This document shows, one piece after another, positions 6,962-14,959 of a DNA stretch of 64,000 bases. Origin of the DNA: Phycisphaerales bacterium (lineage in GTDB: Bacteria; Planctomycetota; Phycisphaerae; UBA1845; UTPLA1); contig JACKHI010000001.1 in assembly GCA_020639075.1 (NCBI GenBank), positions 3,286,001 to 3,350,000 on the forward strand, written 5' to 3'. The position numbers were made by a program, and so were the translations under genes. Every line of letters starts with the position of its first letter. Positions within the stretch are counted from its first letter, which is position 1. The notes beneath the pieces are model-generated. The model was not told where the DNA came from and made no database searches. It saw only the letters and a list, made by a program, of their open reading frames with translations.

Positions 6962-9250
6962 TTATTCAAGCGCCGCCGATGTGACGCCGCCAAGAGTTTC
7001 CGCCTGTTCATCGCGGACGGACCAGCCCGTTTTCAGGCCCAGGACGAACCAACCGAGTGCGAGCACCCCCGTCGCAAACACGGTATCGCCGATCACCCGC
7101 ATCCAGCGGAGGGTTTCCATCAGCGGCGTCTGCAGGAACTCGGCGGAGCGGGCGTACCACATGCCGTGCTCGACGCTGGCCCACGCCTGCATCAGGCCGA
7201 CCGGCAGCAGGCTGATGAGAACCATCAGCGCGAGACCGATGTTGATCGACCAGAAGGCGTACGCCAGCAGGCCCGTCTTCCACTGCAGACGAGACGTCAG
7301 ACCTTTCAGGCAGAAGAGCATCAGACCGATGCCGAGCATGCCATAGACGCCGAAGAGTGCGGTGTGCCCGTGAACCGGCGTCGTGTTGAGCCCCTGCATG
7401 AAGTACAGCGCGATCGGGGGATTGATGAAGAAGCCGAAGAGCCCCGCGCCGACGAAATTCCAGAACGCAACGGCGACGAAGAAATAGATCGGCCACTTGT
7501 AGGCGGACACCCACGGCTTGGCGCGACTGAGCGTCAGATTTTCATAGGCTTCAAAACCGATCAGAACGAGCGGGACCACTTCCAATGCGCTGAACGTCGA
7601 GCCGAGCGCCAGGACGGCCGTCGGCGTGCCCGTGAAATACAGATGATGGAACGTGCCGATGATGCCGCCGCTGAGGAAGATCGTGCTGCTGAATAACACG
7701 GCGGATGTCGCGGTGGATGTGCGAAGCAAGCCCATCCGGGTAAACAGAAACGCGATGACGACCGTAGCAAAGACTTCGAAGAATCCCTCGACCCAGAGAT
7801 GGACGACCCACCAGCGCCAGTATTCGACGATGGCGAGATTCGTCTGCCGCCCCCACATAAGACCCGCGCCGTAGAACAGCGCGATCGCCATGGACGCGAT
7901 GAAGAACATCGAAAGCAACGCACGGTTCTCGCCCGGCTTGCGCAGGGCGGGCCACATCGCGCGGCCCATCAGGAATAACCAGATGAACAGGCCCGCGAAG
8001 AGAAACAGCTGCCAGAATCGGCCGAGGTCGACGTACTCGAGACCCTGATGACCGAACCAGAAATTCGCGACGTATCCGAGTTTCTGCTGCACGCCGAGCC
8101 ACTGGCCGAAGAGCGATCCGACAACGATGACAAGCAGACAGACGAATAGCACGTTGACGCCAAGCTTCTGGAACTTCGGTTCATAGCCCGAGACGGCGGG
8201 CGCGACGAACAACCCTGTTGCCAGCCAGGCCGTGGCGATCCAGAAAATCGCGAGCTGCGTGTGCCATGTTCGCGTCACTGCATAGGGCAGGTATTCCGCG
8301 AGCGGAATGCCGTAGAAGCCGCCGCCTTCGACGCCGTAATGCGCCGTGACGGCGCCGAGTCCGACTTGCGCCACGATCAGGGCCGCGACGACCCAGAAGT
8401 ACTTGAGCGTCGCCCGCATGGAGGGCGTCGGCGTCAGCGCCAAGAGCGGATCGCGCGCCGGAACCACGGCGTGTTCCTCCGGAACGGAGCGTTGAACGGC
8501 GAAATACCACGCCAATGCGCCGATGCCCGCGAGCAACAGGACGAAACTGATGACGGACCAGACGATGACGGCTCCCGTGGGTCGATTGCCGACGAGACTT
8601 TCGGAGGGCCAGTTGTTTGTGTAGCTGATTTCCGATCCGGGTCGATTCGCGGAACACGCCCACGACGCCCAGAAGAAGAACGCGTTCATTGCGTGCTGGC
8701 GCTCGGCCGTCTTGATGCTGTTGGGGGGAATCGCGTAGGCCTCGCGCAGATCGTTGAGTTCGGGATCGTCGCCGAACAGACTCGCATAATGCGCACTCGT
8801 GCGGGCAATCGCCTCAGCTCGCAGCGGCGAGACCGTGATTTCGCCGGTCTTTGCGTCATACGTGTTGGTTCGCAACTCGACCTGCAGGCGTTCGCGCAAG
8901 GCCGCCTGGGCCTCCGGTTCGACATCGGCGTAGGGCTCGCCGAAATCGCGATTGGCCCACTCATCAAGGAGCCATGAGGCCTCGCGATGCAGCCAATCGG
9001 CGGACCAGTCCGGCGCCACGTAAGCGCCATGCCCCCAGATGGTTCCCACCTCCTGGCCGCCGATGGACTGCCAGACATTCTGACCGTCTCGGATATCGGT
9101 TCCGCTGAAGAGGACCTTTCCGTCGCTCGTGACGACCCGCGTGGGAATGGGCGGGGCCTGCTGGTAGAGCTCGTAACCGAAATAACCCAGGACAGTGAAG
9201 GACCCGACGATCACCGTTGCGAACGCCAGCCAAAGACGCTTCGTGTTCAC
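6962..9250 (-). CDS. norZ: Quinol-dependent nitric oxide reductase (qNOR)
   Basis: A fused NorC-NorB type single-subunit NO reductase of about 762 residues, reducing NO to N2O with electrons from quinol in the cytoplasmic membrane. The N-terminal membrane anchor and periplasmic domain (GTDIRDGQNVWQSIGGQEVG, IWGHGAYVAPDWSADWLHRE) replace the cytochrome c subunit. The catalytic core follows with about 12 further membrane helices and the haem/FeB histidine segments HTQLAIFWIATAWLATGLF, VVHLWVEGFFEVFATVV, GTFHHLYFTGTP and HGHTALFGVYG. The frame opens at TTG 9256, but GTG 9250 has GGGAG at eight-base spacing, so I prefer 9250. It heads an operon with the cupin and methyltransferase and faces an Rrf2-type regulator across a region with two palindromes. 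Confidence 0.95.
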   Translation of the reverse strand: MNTKRLWLAFATVIVGSFTVLGYFGYELYQQAPPIPTRVVTSDGKVLFSGTDIRDGQNVWQSIGGQEVGTIWGHGAYVAPDWSADWLHREASWLLDEWANRDFGEPYADVEPEAQAALRERLQVELRTNTYDAKTGEITVSPLRAEAIARTSAHYASLFGDDPELNDLREAYAIPPNSIKTAERQHAMNAFFFWASWACSANRPGSEISYTNNWPSESLVGNRPTGAVIVWSVISFVLLLAGIGALAWYFAVQRSVPEEHAVVPARDPLLALTPTPSMRATLKYFWVVAALIVAQVGLGAVTAHYGVEGGGFYGIPLAEYLPYAVTRTWHTQLAIFWIATAWLATGLFVAPAVSGYEPKFQKLGVNVLFVCLLVIVVGSLFGQWLGVQQKLGYVANFWFGHQGLEYVDLGRFWQLFLFAGLFIWLFLMGRAMWPALRKPGENRALLSMFFIASMAIALFYGAGLMWGRQTNLAIVEYWRWWVVHLWVEGFFEVFATVVIAFLFTRMGLLRTSTATSAVLFSSTIFLSGGIIGTFHHLYFTGTPTAVLALGSTFSALEVVPLVLIGFEAYENLTLSRAKPWVSAYKWPIYFFVAVAFWNFVGAGLFGFFINPPIALYFMQGLNTTPVHGHTALFGVYGMLGIGLMLFCLKGLTSRLQWKTGLLAYAFWSINIGLALMVLISLLPVGLMQAWASVEHGMWYARSAEFLQTPLMETLRWMRVIGDTVFATGVLALGWFVLGLKTGWSVRDEQAETLGGVTSAALE

Positions 9251-9279
9251 CTTCAATACTCCCGTCGCAAAACCACTCT

Positions 9280-9301
9280 AATTGGACCCAATTGTCCAAT
9301 T
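9280..9301. promoter_or_regulatory. Palindromic operator 1 (8+6+8)
   Basis: A perfect inverted repeat, AATTGGAC and GTCCAATT, with a six-base spacer. It sits just downstream of the predicted norZ start point and overlaps the -35 of the divergent promoter by two bases. Such AT-rich dyads of about 22 bases are typical Rrf2 targets; assignment to the adjacent Rrf2 protein is an inference. Confidence 0.7.
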
Positions 9302-9328
9302 TACAGCTTGAGTATCGGCCGACATAAT
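9300..9328 (+). promoter_or_regulatory. Promoter of the Rrf2 regulator gene
   Basis: TTTACA at 9300-9305 and CATAAT at 9323-9328, 17 bases apart, five of six matches each. The predicted start point lies within operator 2, so the regulator could repress itself. Confidence 0.6.
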
Positions 9329-9339
9329 TTGGACGTCAA
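9311..9339 (-). promoter_or_regulatory. Promoter of norZ
   Basis: On the minus strand TTGACG (9334-9339) and GATACT (9311-9316) are 17 bases apart. The -35 lies inside operator 2, and operator 1 covers the first transcribed bases. Confidence 0.5.
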
Positions 9340-9349
9340 GGCCCAATTA
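9325..9349. promoter_or_regulatory. Palindromic operator 2 (imperfect)
   Basis: TAATTTGG and CCCAATTA form an 8-base inverted repeat with one mismatch around a nine-base spacer. It shares the half-site AATTGG/CCAATT with operator 1 and lies between the regulator promoter and its start codon. Confidence 0.6.
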
Positions 9350-9368
9350 GACTATTTTGAGGTTTCCA

Positions 9369-9839
9369 GTGATTTCGCCGACCGCGGAATATGCCCTGAG
9401 AGCCGTCGTCGCTATCGCCCAGGCTGATAACGACGACGCCGTCACGACGCAGCGGGTCGCCCGGATGACCAAGGTCCCGCCCGGCTACCTGCCGAAGGTG
9501 CTTCAGATGCTGGGCCGGGCCGGGCTTGTCGAATCCCGACGGGGGCTCGGCGGCGGCTTCCGGCTCGCGAAGCCGGCGGCCCAAATGTCCGTTCTGGAAG
9601 TCGTCAACGCCGTGGACCCGATCAAGCGCATCGAATCGTGCCCGCTGGACCTCGTCACCCACGGTCTGAATCTGTGCCCGCTGCACAAACGACTCGATGA
9701 AGCCTATGCGCATGTCGAGCAATCCTTCGCACAAACGACAATCGCGGAAATACTGGGAGCGCCCGGTCGATCCACTCCATTCTGCGAGGCCGACGAACCG
9801 AGCGGACTATCTCTGAAAATCCGAAAAGGCCCGCAGTAA
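9369..9839 (+). CDS. Rrf2-family transcriptional regulator, probably NO/redox responsive
   Basis: A winged-helix Rrf2 protein of 156 residues. The start ISPTAEYALRAVVAIAQ, the recognition region VARMTKVPPGYLPKVLQMLGRAGLVESRRG and the wing GLGGGFRLAKPA are typical. Cysteines at about 91 and 103 (ESCPL and LCPLH) plus a C-terminal one in PFCEADEP are candidates for an Fe-S cluster or thiol switch; the spacing is not that of the classic NsrR triad. The frame extends to TTG 9357, but GTG 9369 with GAGG six bases upstream gives the standard N-terminus. Divergence from norZ with shared dyads suggests it controls NO reduction; this is inferred from position. Confidence 0.9.
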   Translation: MISPTAEYALRAVVAIAQADNDDAVTTQRVARMTKVPPGYLPKVLQMLGRAGLVESRRGLGGGFRLAKPAAQMSVLEVVNAVDPIKRIESCPLDLVTHGLNLCPLHKRLDEAYAHVEQSFAQTTIAEILGAPGRSTPFCEADEPSGLSLKIRKGPQ

Positions 9840-9901
9840 CGCCGCCGACGAACGGACGACGATACCCCGGGCATTTTCCGTTCTTGCGAAAGAGGCGGCG
9901 C

Positions 9902-10321
9902 TTACGCCTTCGCTTTCAGCAGATCGCGAATGTCCGTGAGCAGTTCTTCCTGTGTCGGGCCTTTCGGCGCTTCCGGCTTCTCTTCTTCGAAACGCCGGCG
10001 CGCCGTGTTGATCGCCTTCACAACGAGGAACACGGCGAATGCGACGATCGCGAAGTTAATCAGCTCAGTGACGAATGCACCGTACTGAAGCACGACCGCC
10101 GGCGTTTCCTTGCCGGCCTCGTCCACCACCTTTTCCTTGAGCGTCAGGCTGTAGTCGCTGAAGTCCATGTTGCCCATCAGCAGGCCCAGCGGCGGCATCA
10201 TGATCTTGTCGACGATCGACTTCACCAGGCCCCCGAAGGCGGCGCCGATGATGATACCGACGGCCATATCGACCATGTTTCCCTTGAACGCGAACTCCCG
10301 GAATTCCTTGATCATTCCCAT
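9902..10321 (-). CDS. mscL: Large-conductance mechanosensitive channel MscL
   Basis: A 139-residue inner-membrane channel that opens under osmotic downshock. It shows the N-terminal helix MGMIKEFREFAFKGNMVDMA, first membrane helix VGIIIGAAFGGLVKSIVDKI with the pore-lining residues, the periplasmic loop, second helix FVTELINFAIVAFAVFLVV and the cytoplasmic bundle ending TQEELLTDIRDLLKAK. ATG 10321 has GGAG at six-base spacing; the longer upstream frame adds nine residues foreign to the family. Convergent with the Rrf2 gene, 62 bases apart. Confidence 0.96.
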   Translation of the reverse strand: MGMIKEFREFAFKGNMVDMAVGIIIGAAFGGLVKSIVDKIMMPPLGLLMGNMDFSDYSLTLKEKVVDEAGKETPAVVLQYGAFVTELINFAIVAFAVFLVVKAINTARRRFEEEKPEAPKGPTQEELLTDIRDLLKAKA

Positions 10322-10591
10322 AGCGATCTCCACCAAATCCACGGTCACTTTTTTGAGTTAATACACTACAAACCCATCGCACAGTCCTGCGCGAAAAAAG
10401 GTGCGGCGTCGGCGACCGCGTTCTGATCGATGCGAGGGCGAGTCGGATTCCCGTTCGCGACGCCGCCGACACGGGGATTATCTCGGCGCACAAGGCCACC
10501 GCAACGCGCACGGCACGAGAGCCGGCGCGGAGACAAACTTCGTCAATGCCCGGAATATGTGGAAAACACTGGGTTCATTCCGACGCAGCGC

Positions 10592-13500
10592 TCAATTCAG
10601 CATGCGATCCACGAATGGCTGGATGTCCAGGCCATCGACGGCACCATCGCCGTTCATGTCGAACGGGCACACGTTCCCCTCCGCATCGGCGGACAGGAGA
10701 CGCTGGACAAACGTCGCGATATCCGGGCCGTCGGTTTCGCAATCATCGGCGAGACCGTTGCCATTGCAGTCAGTCTCACACCAATCAGGAATGAGATTCT
10801 GATTGCAGTCGAGGGCGCCTTGGTAGTAGCGAGCCCCTGGCGACGCGGGCGTGCTCTGCGGTGAGTTAATCAGGACGCCGCGCCGTGCGAGGGCGACAGT
10901 TTCCGCAAAGCGGTTTCCCGTCGCCGGTATCAGGTCGAATCGGTGAAGCAATGTCGCCGACGTGTCGTTCTCCAGCTGATAGAGAAATGTCGCGCCAATC
11001 TGGCCGAAGCCCGAACCACGCCACCGCGGCGCGCCCGCAAGCAGCAAGCTTCCATTAAGAGACAGCGACGAACCCAAATTCGCCTGATTATTCAGATTGT
11101 CGTACTGCGACAACTTCTGGCGCTGCGACCACACACCGGAACTTTCTGTGAACAGATAGACCGCCCCGGGATTCGAAGTCATGCTCAAATCCCGCGCAAG
11201 CGTCGACCCGACCGCCAATCGCCCTTCCGACATTCGAACCTGGTATCCGAATCGCTGCCCCGACAAGGCGTCCATGGGCGATACCATGTGCCTGTAGGAC
11301 CAGACGCCGTTCAACCGACGGAACATTGCCGCGGTCCCGGGCGACTGTCCGCCGACGGATTGCGAGTAGTCACCGACGGCGATCCAGTCCCCTTCGATTG
11401 CGACGGCTCGCCCATAGGCAGTCGTAACGGCGACGCTCGGCGCAAGCAGCGTCCCGCTGTCCCAAGCCGATCCGTTCTTCTCATAGACCGCGGCCTTGGC
11501 GCCAGAACTCGTCAATGTGGTGCCGACGACGATTCGATCGCCCGACAGTGACACGGCGCCGCCGAAACCGGAAAAACTCACGCCCGAAGGCGGCGCCAAT
11601 TCCGTCGAATGGACCCAACTCATCCCATCGAAGTCAAACACGTGGACTCGGGCGGCGCCCGGCGCACCGACGACGACACGATTGCCGTCTGTCGCCAGCA
11701 CGTAGCCGAATTGCATCGTGCTGGCCTGGATCGGCGGCAGCAACGTCTGCTGAAAAGTCCAGTCGGAGCCGATCAATCGATAGACGTCCACCGCGCCGGA
11801 CGAGATGCTGTTGACGATTCGTCCCGAAGCGCCGATGAACATCCAGTCGTTCGCCGACTCGATCGGCGACGTCACGGTTGATCCGACCGACGCCAGCATC
11901 TGATACAAGGGCCATGATCTGATCTGGCAATCATCCATAACGCCGTCCGCGTCGCAATCGCCGCTGACGAAGCCGTCACCATCGGGATCGCTCGGATCGG
12001 CGTCGCAATCGTCGGGCACGAAGTTAAGGTTGCAATCGTTGCCGACGAGCTCGTATTCGTCGAGCAGCCCATTGGCGTTGCAGTCGGGCTCACACGCATC
12101 AGGGCGCTCGTTTCCATTCAGATCAGTGGCGCCGCCGCTGATTTCGCAGGCATCGAGCACGCCGTCGTTGTTGCAGTCGTTCGCGAGCGTCAACGGGTAG
12201 ACGGCGCCGTCGACCCACGATCCGGGGGGCGGCGGGTTGCCGATCGTTCCGGTCACAATCAACCCCGGCGCGCCGACGACAGCAAGATTGCCGGAGCACG
12301 CAACGTCGTTGCCAAGCAGCGCTTGCTCGGGATCCTGTAACGAATAAGGGGCCAGAAAAGCGGTTTCGCTCCAGACGCCGCCCTGTCGCTGAAACACGTA
12401 TGCCTTGCCAAGTCTGTAGTAGTTTGAGTCCAATTGACTCACACTCACAGCACCGACGACGATCGTCTCTTCCGCCACGGCGACCGAGCGTCCGAAGCCG
12501 CGCGTCTGAGGCTGAGAACCGGCAAGCTGCGCATCGAAGACCCACGCGCCGCCCTCCCGCCGATAAACGAATGCACTCCCGGCGATGTTGCTCGGAACGA
12601 AGGTGCGACCTGAATCGCCGATCACGAGATAGCCATGACCGATAGCCAGGGAATCCCCAATGGCGTGGATGTTCCCGACGAGACCGGATTGTCGGATGAC
12701 CTGCGTCTCCTCCCAATGATCGGAGCGGTATTCAAACACATAGACAGCGCCACGGACCGGATTGGGGGAATTGGATTTCCCAGGCGCGCCGACGACGATC
12801 ATGTTCTCCGAAATCGCGACGGCACGGCCGAAATAGTCGCCAGCTACGGCATCCGACGCGGAAAGCCTGGTTTCAAGCTCCCATGTAGTCCCTTGTCGCC
12901 GAAAAACGTACACGCGGCCCTTGTCATTATCGTCTGTCATCGCACCGACAACGACGCGATCCCCGTACATCGCGCTGGATACGCCGTATCCGGCACCTTT
13001 TCGATCGCTCAGTCCCGGATCCAGCCGCACTTCTTCCGACCAGACGCCGTCGACAAGCTGATAAACGATGACGTTGAGCGGATCTGAGTTGAAGTTGATG
13101 CCGTGACTGACGACGAATCGATCCTGCCGGAGCGTTACATCGTAGTAACCGAGAATGGAGTTAACTCCTTGCAGCGTTACTTTCGTGTTGAACGTCCAAC
13201 CACTCGCCTGCCGCTCGTAAAAGTACATCGCCGGCCTGCCGTCAGTCGCGCGGTAGGCCCCGACGGCCAGACGGCCCCCGTCGACGTCCTCACACCAACC
13301 GTAGAAATCGCCGCCCTCAACGGGGCTCACGGCAACGATCCGGTTCTCGCGCGACCAGGATCCGACCTCGCATGAATCGATCGCGCCGTTGCCATCACAG
13401 TCGGCGCACGCGACATCTCCGGACAAACACGCCGCGATATCACACTCATCCGGCACGAGATTCGTGTTGCAGTCCGCGCTGACTTCGCCGTTGCCGTCGG

Positions 13501-13684
13501 GATCGAGCGGATCGATGTCCATCGCGTCGTCGATGCCGTTGCTGTTGCAATCGACGATGCCGCCCCGCGGCCCCACTCGATCATCGCCTTCGGCCACGAG
13601 CGCGCAAAACGGCGCCACGATGACAAGAACCGCCAGTCGTCGAAGCACCCGGGATGCAACAGCACCATTCGTCTGTGCAGACAT
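10592..13684 (-). CDS. Secreted FG-GAP beta-propeller protein with dockerin-like calcium repeats
   Basis: A ~1030-residue exported protein. An N-terminal signal sequence (RVLRRLAVLVIVAPFCALVAEG) is followed by DCN-rich calcium loops (DCNSNGIDDAMD, DCNTNLVPDECD, DCDGNGAIDSCE). A first set of FG-GAP/integrin-alpha-like blades follows (VAVSENMIVVGAPG-like units such as FGRAVAISENMIVVGAPGK), then a second calcium-loop block (DCNNDGVLDACE, DCNANGLLDEYE), a second blade set (FGYVLATDGNRVVVGAPGAA, FGGAVSLSGDRIVVGTT) and a C-terminal dockerin-like motif, FDMNGDGAVDGLDIQPFVDR. ATG 13684 has AAAGGAG nine bases upstream; the frame opens three codons earlier at TTG. Cell-surface or extracellular location is likely; the binding partner is unknown. 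Common in planctomycetes but rarely characterised. Confidence 0.88.
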   Translation of the reverse strand: MSAQTNGAVASRVLRRLAVLVIVAPFCALVAEGDDRVGPRGGIVDCNSNGIDDAMDIDPLDPDGNGEVSADCNTNLVPDECDIAACLSGDVACADCDGNGAIDSCEVGSWSRENRIVAVSPVEGGDFYGWCEDVDGGRLAVGAYRATDGRPAMYFYERQASGWTFNTKVTLQGVNSILGYYDVTLRQDRFVVSHGINFNSDPLNVIVYQLVDGVWSEEVRLDPGLSDRKGAGYGVSSAMYGDRVVVGAMTDDNDKGRVYVFRRQGTTWELETRLSASDAVAGDYFGRAVAISENMIVVGAPGKSNSPNPVRGAVYVFEYRSDHWEETQVIRQSGLVGNIHAIGDSLAIGHGYLVIGDSGRTFVPSNIAGSAFVYRREGGAWVFDAQLAGSQPQTRGFGRSVAVAEETIVVGAVSVSQLDSNYYRLGKAYVFQRQGGVWSETAFLAPYSLQDPEQALLGNDVACSGNLAVVGAPGLIVTGTIGNPPPPGSWVDGAVYPLTLANDCNNDGVLDACEISGGATDLNGNERPDACEPDCNANGLLDEYELVGNDCNLNFVPDDCDADPSDPDGDGFVSGDCDADGVMDDCQIRSWPLYQMLASVGSTVTSPIESANDWMFIGASGRIVNSISSGAVDVYRLIGSDWTFQQTLLPPIQASTMQFGYVLATDGNRVVVGAPGAARVHVFDFDGMSWVHSTELAPPSGVSFSGFGGAVSLSGDRIVVGTTLTSSGAKAAVYEKNGSAWDSGTLLAPSVAVTTAYGRAVAIEGDWIAVGDYSQSVGGQSPGTAAMFRRLNGVWSYRHMVSPMDALSGQRFGYQVRMSEGRLAVGSTLARDLSMTSNPGAVYLFTESSGVWSQRQKLSQYDNLNNQANLGSSLSLNGSLLLAGAPRWRGSGFGQIGATFLYQLENDTSATLLHRFDLIPATGNRFAETVALARRGVLINSPQSTPASPGARYYQGALDCNQNLIPDWCETDCNGNGLADDCETDGPDIATFVQRLLSADAEGNVCPFDMNGDGAVDGLDIQPFVDRMLN

Positions 13685-14006
13685 CACTTGCAACTCCTTT
13701 GGATGTACGCTGCGATGATTCGGCCCGCGAATCGCTTTCGGCTTTCCCCACGCCTGTTGGCGGTGATTTTACAGGATGACGCTGACGATATGCAAGAACC
13801 GCGCCCCAGTCTGATTCTGCGAGCTGCAATCAGAGCGCGCGCTACGCCCTCTCGATGCCACCATGAAAAAGCTCGCCGCCCCCGGGGGGCTGATAGCGCG
13901 TTTCATTGATGCATCGCACACAACATGAAATTACAGATGCGTACAGGTACCATCGATTGGCCACGATGCGAGCGCGCTTATTGTTGAGGGTAGCAGCTCT
14001 GCCCAG
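13685..14006. other. Intergenic stretch with no gene
   Basis: No coding frame with planctomycete-like composition, no RNA gene recognised. A GC-rich dyad (GCCCCCGGGGGGC) near 13878 followed on the minus strand by a short T run could be a weak terminator for the PEP-CTERM gene. Confidence 0.4.
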
Positions 14007-14633
14007 TCATCGTCTTCGACGCAGCAGCAGAACCGCACCGGCAACGATCATGAACGACGTGCTCGCGGGCTCGGGAACGATCGTGAAGTTGTCGATGCCG
14101 GATTCGAATCCCAGTGCGGGCAAACCTGCCATCGTCACGGAAACGCTCTTAACAGTCGTTTTTACGTCAGCGAACGGAGTATTGCCCGCGGTGAGTGTGG
14201 ACAGGTACCAACCTGTACCGTCGTTGATCGGAGCACTGTGATGCACCCACGTATTGAAGGCCACTATGTCGGGGCGATATACCCAAATGGTGCCATCCGT
14301 CGATTCAATGCGAACCGCGTTCGCCTGTACATTTCCGGCCACAAGGTATGCGTCAAACTCTATCGAACTGAAACCTGAGAAGTCTCCCGAAAACACCGCC
14401 GGCGCCCTGACGACGCTCGGATCGACTGAACCGCTGAAGATGTCCGTGAATCTCAGGAACCCACCGGGGTTTCCACCCACGCCGGGATTATCCACGATGA
14501 ACCCATTCGGGTCGAGGTTCTGCCATCCCTGGACAGTCCCATCGTCGAAGTCAGACACCAACGAAGCAGACGCCAACGACGACGACGCAAGGAACAGACA
14601 AGCCGCGACGACTGCAAACCGATGATAGCACAT
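14007..14633 (-). CDS. PEP-CTERM sorted exported protein
   Basis: A 208-residue exported protein. It has a signal peptide (FAVVAACLFLASSSLASAS), a beta-sandwich body that begins SDFDDGTVQGWQNLDPNG (laminin-B/discoidin-like opening often seen in PEP-CTERM proteins), and the C-terminal sorting signal VPEPASTSFMIVAGAVLLL followed by RRRR. The motif is normally cut by an exosortase, which is not in this window. ATG 14633 is preceded by AAAGGAAG, better than the ATG at 14648. Probably surface or matrix associated; ligand unknown. Confidence 0.9.
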   Translation of the reverse strand: MCYHRFAVVAACLFLASSSLASASLVSDFDDGTVQGWQNLDPNGFIVDNPGVGGNPGGFLRFTDIFSGSVDPSVVRAPAVFSGDFSGFSSIEFDAYLVAGNVQANAVRIESTDGTIWVYRPDIVAFNTWVHHSAPINDGTGWYLSTLTAGNTPFADVKTTVKSVSVTMAGLPALGFESGIDNFTIVPEPASTSFMIVAGAVLLLRRRR

Positions 14634-14959
14634 TGCTCTTCCTTTCATGACAAGATCCCAAGAGCCCCATTGAGACACCAACTCGGCATCACAAGGCAGT
14701 CAGAGTGTGTCGAAACTCCCGACAAAGATGGCAACCACTGACCAATCTTGAACTCCACCTCCGGCTCCAATCTCGCAAACCGTAGACGCATCTCGCGAAT
14801 ACGCCAAACCACTGGACGCAACACACTCGCGACATCGCGCGAGTTGGCGGCCTGCCCGCATATTCTAGGACGTGTGTGTACGAATCTGATTTGGAGTGAA
14901 AGGTAATTCTGAATCGTTTGCACGCAGCATTTGCCGAACCATCTGGCAACCCGCGCAGC
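14634..14959. other. Intergenic stretch with no gene
   Basis: Between the PEP-CTERM gene and the flippase gene. I see no convincing coding frame, RNA, terminator or repeat here. Confidence 0.4.
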
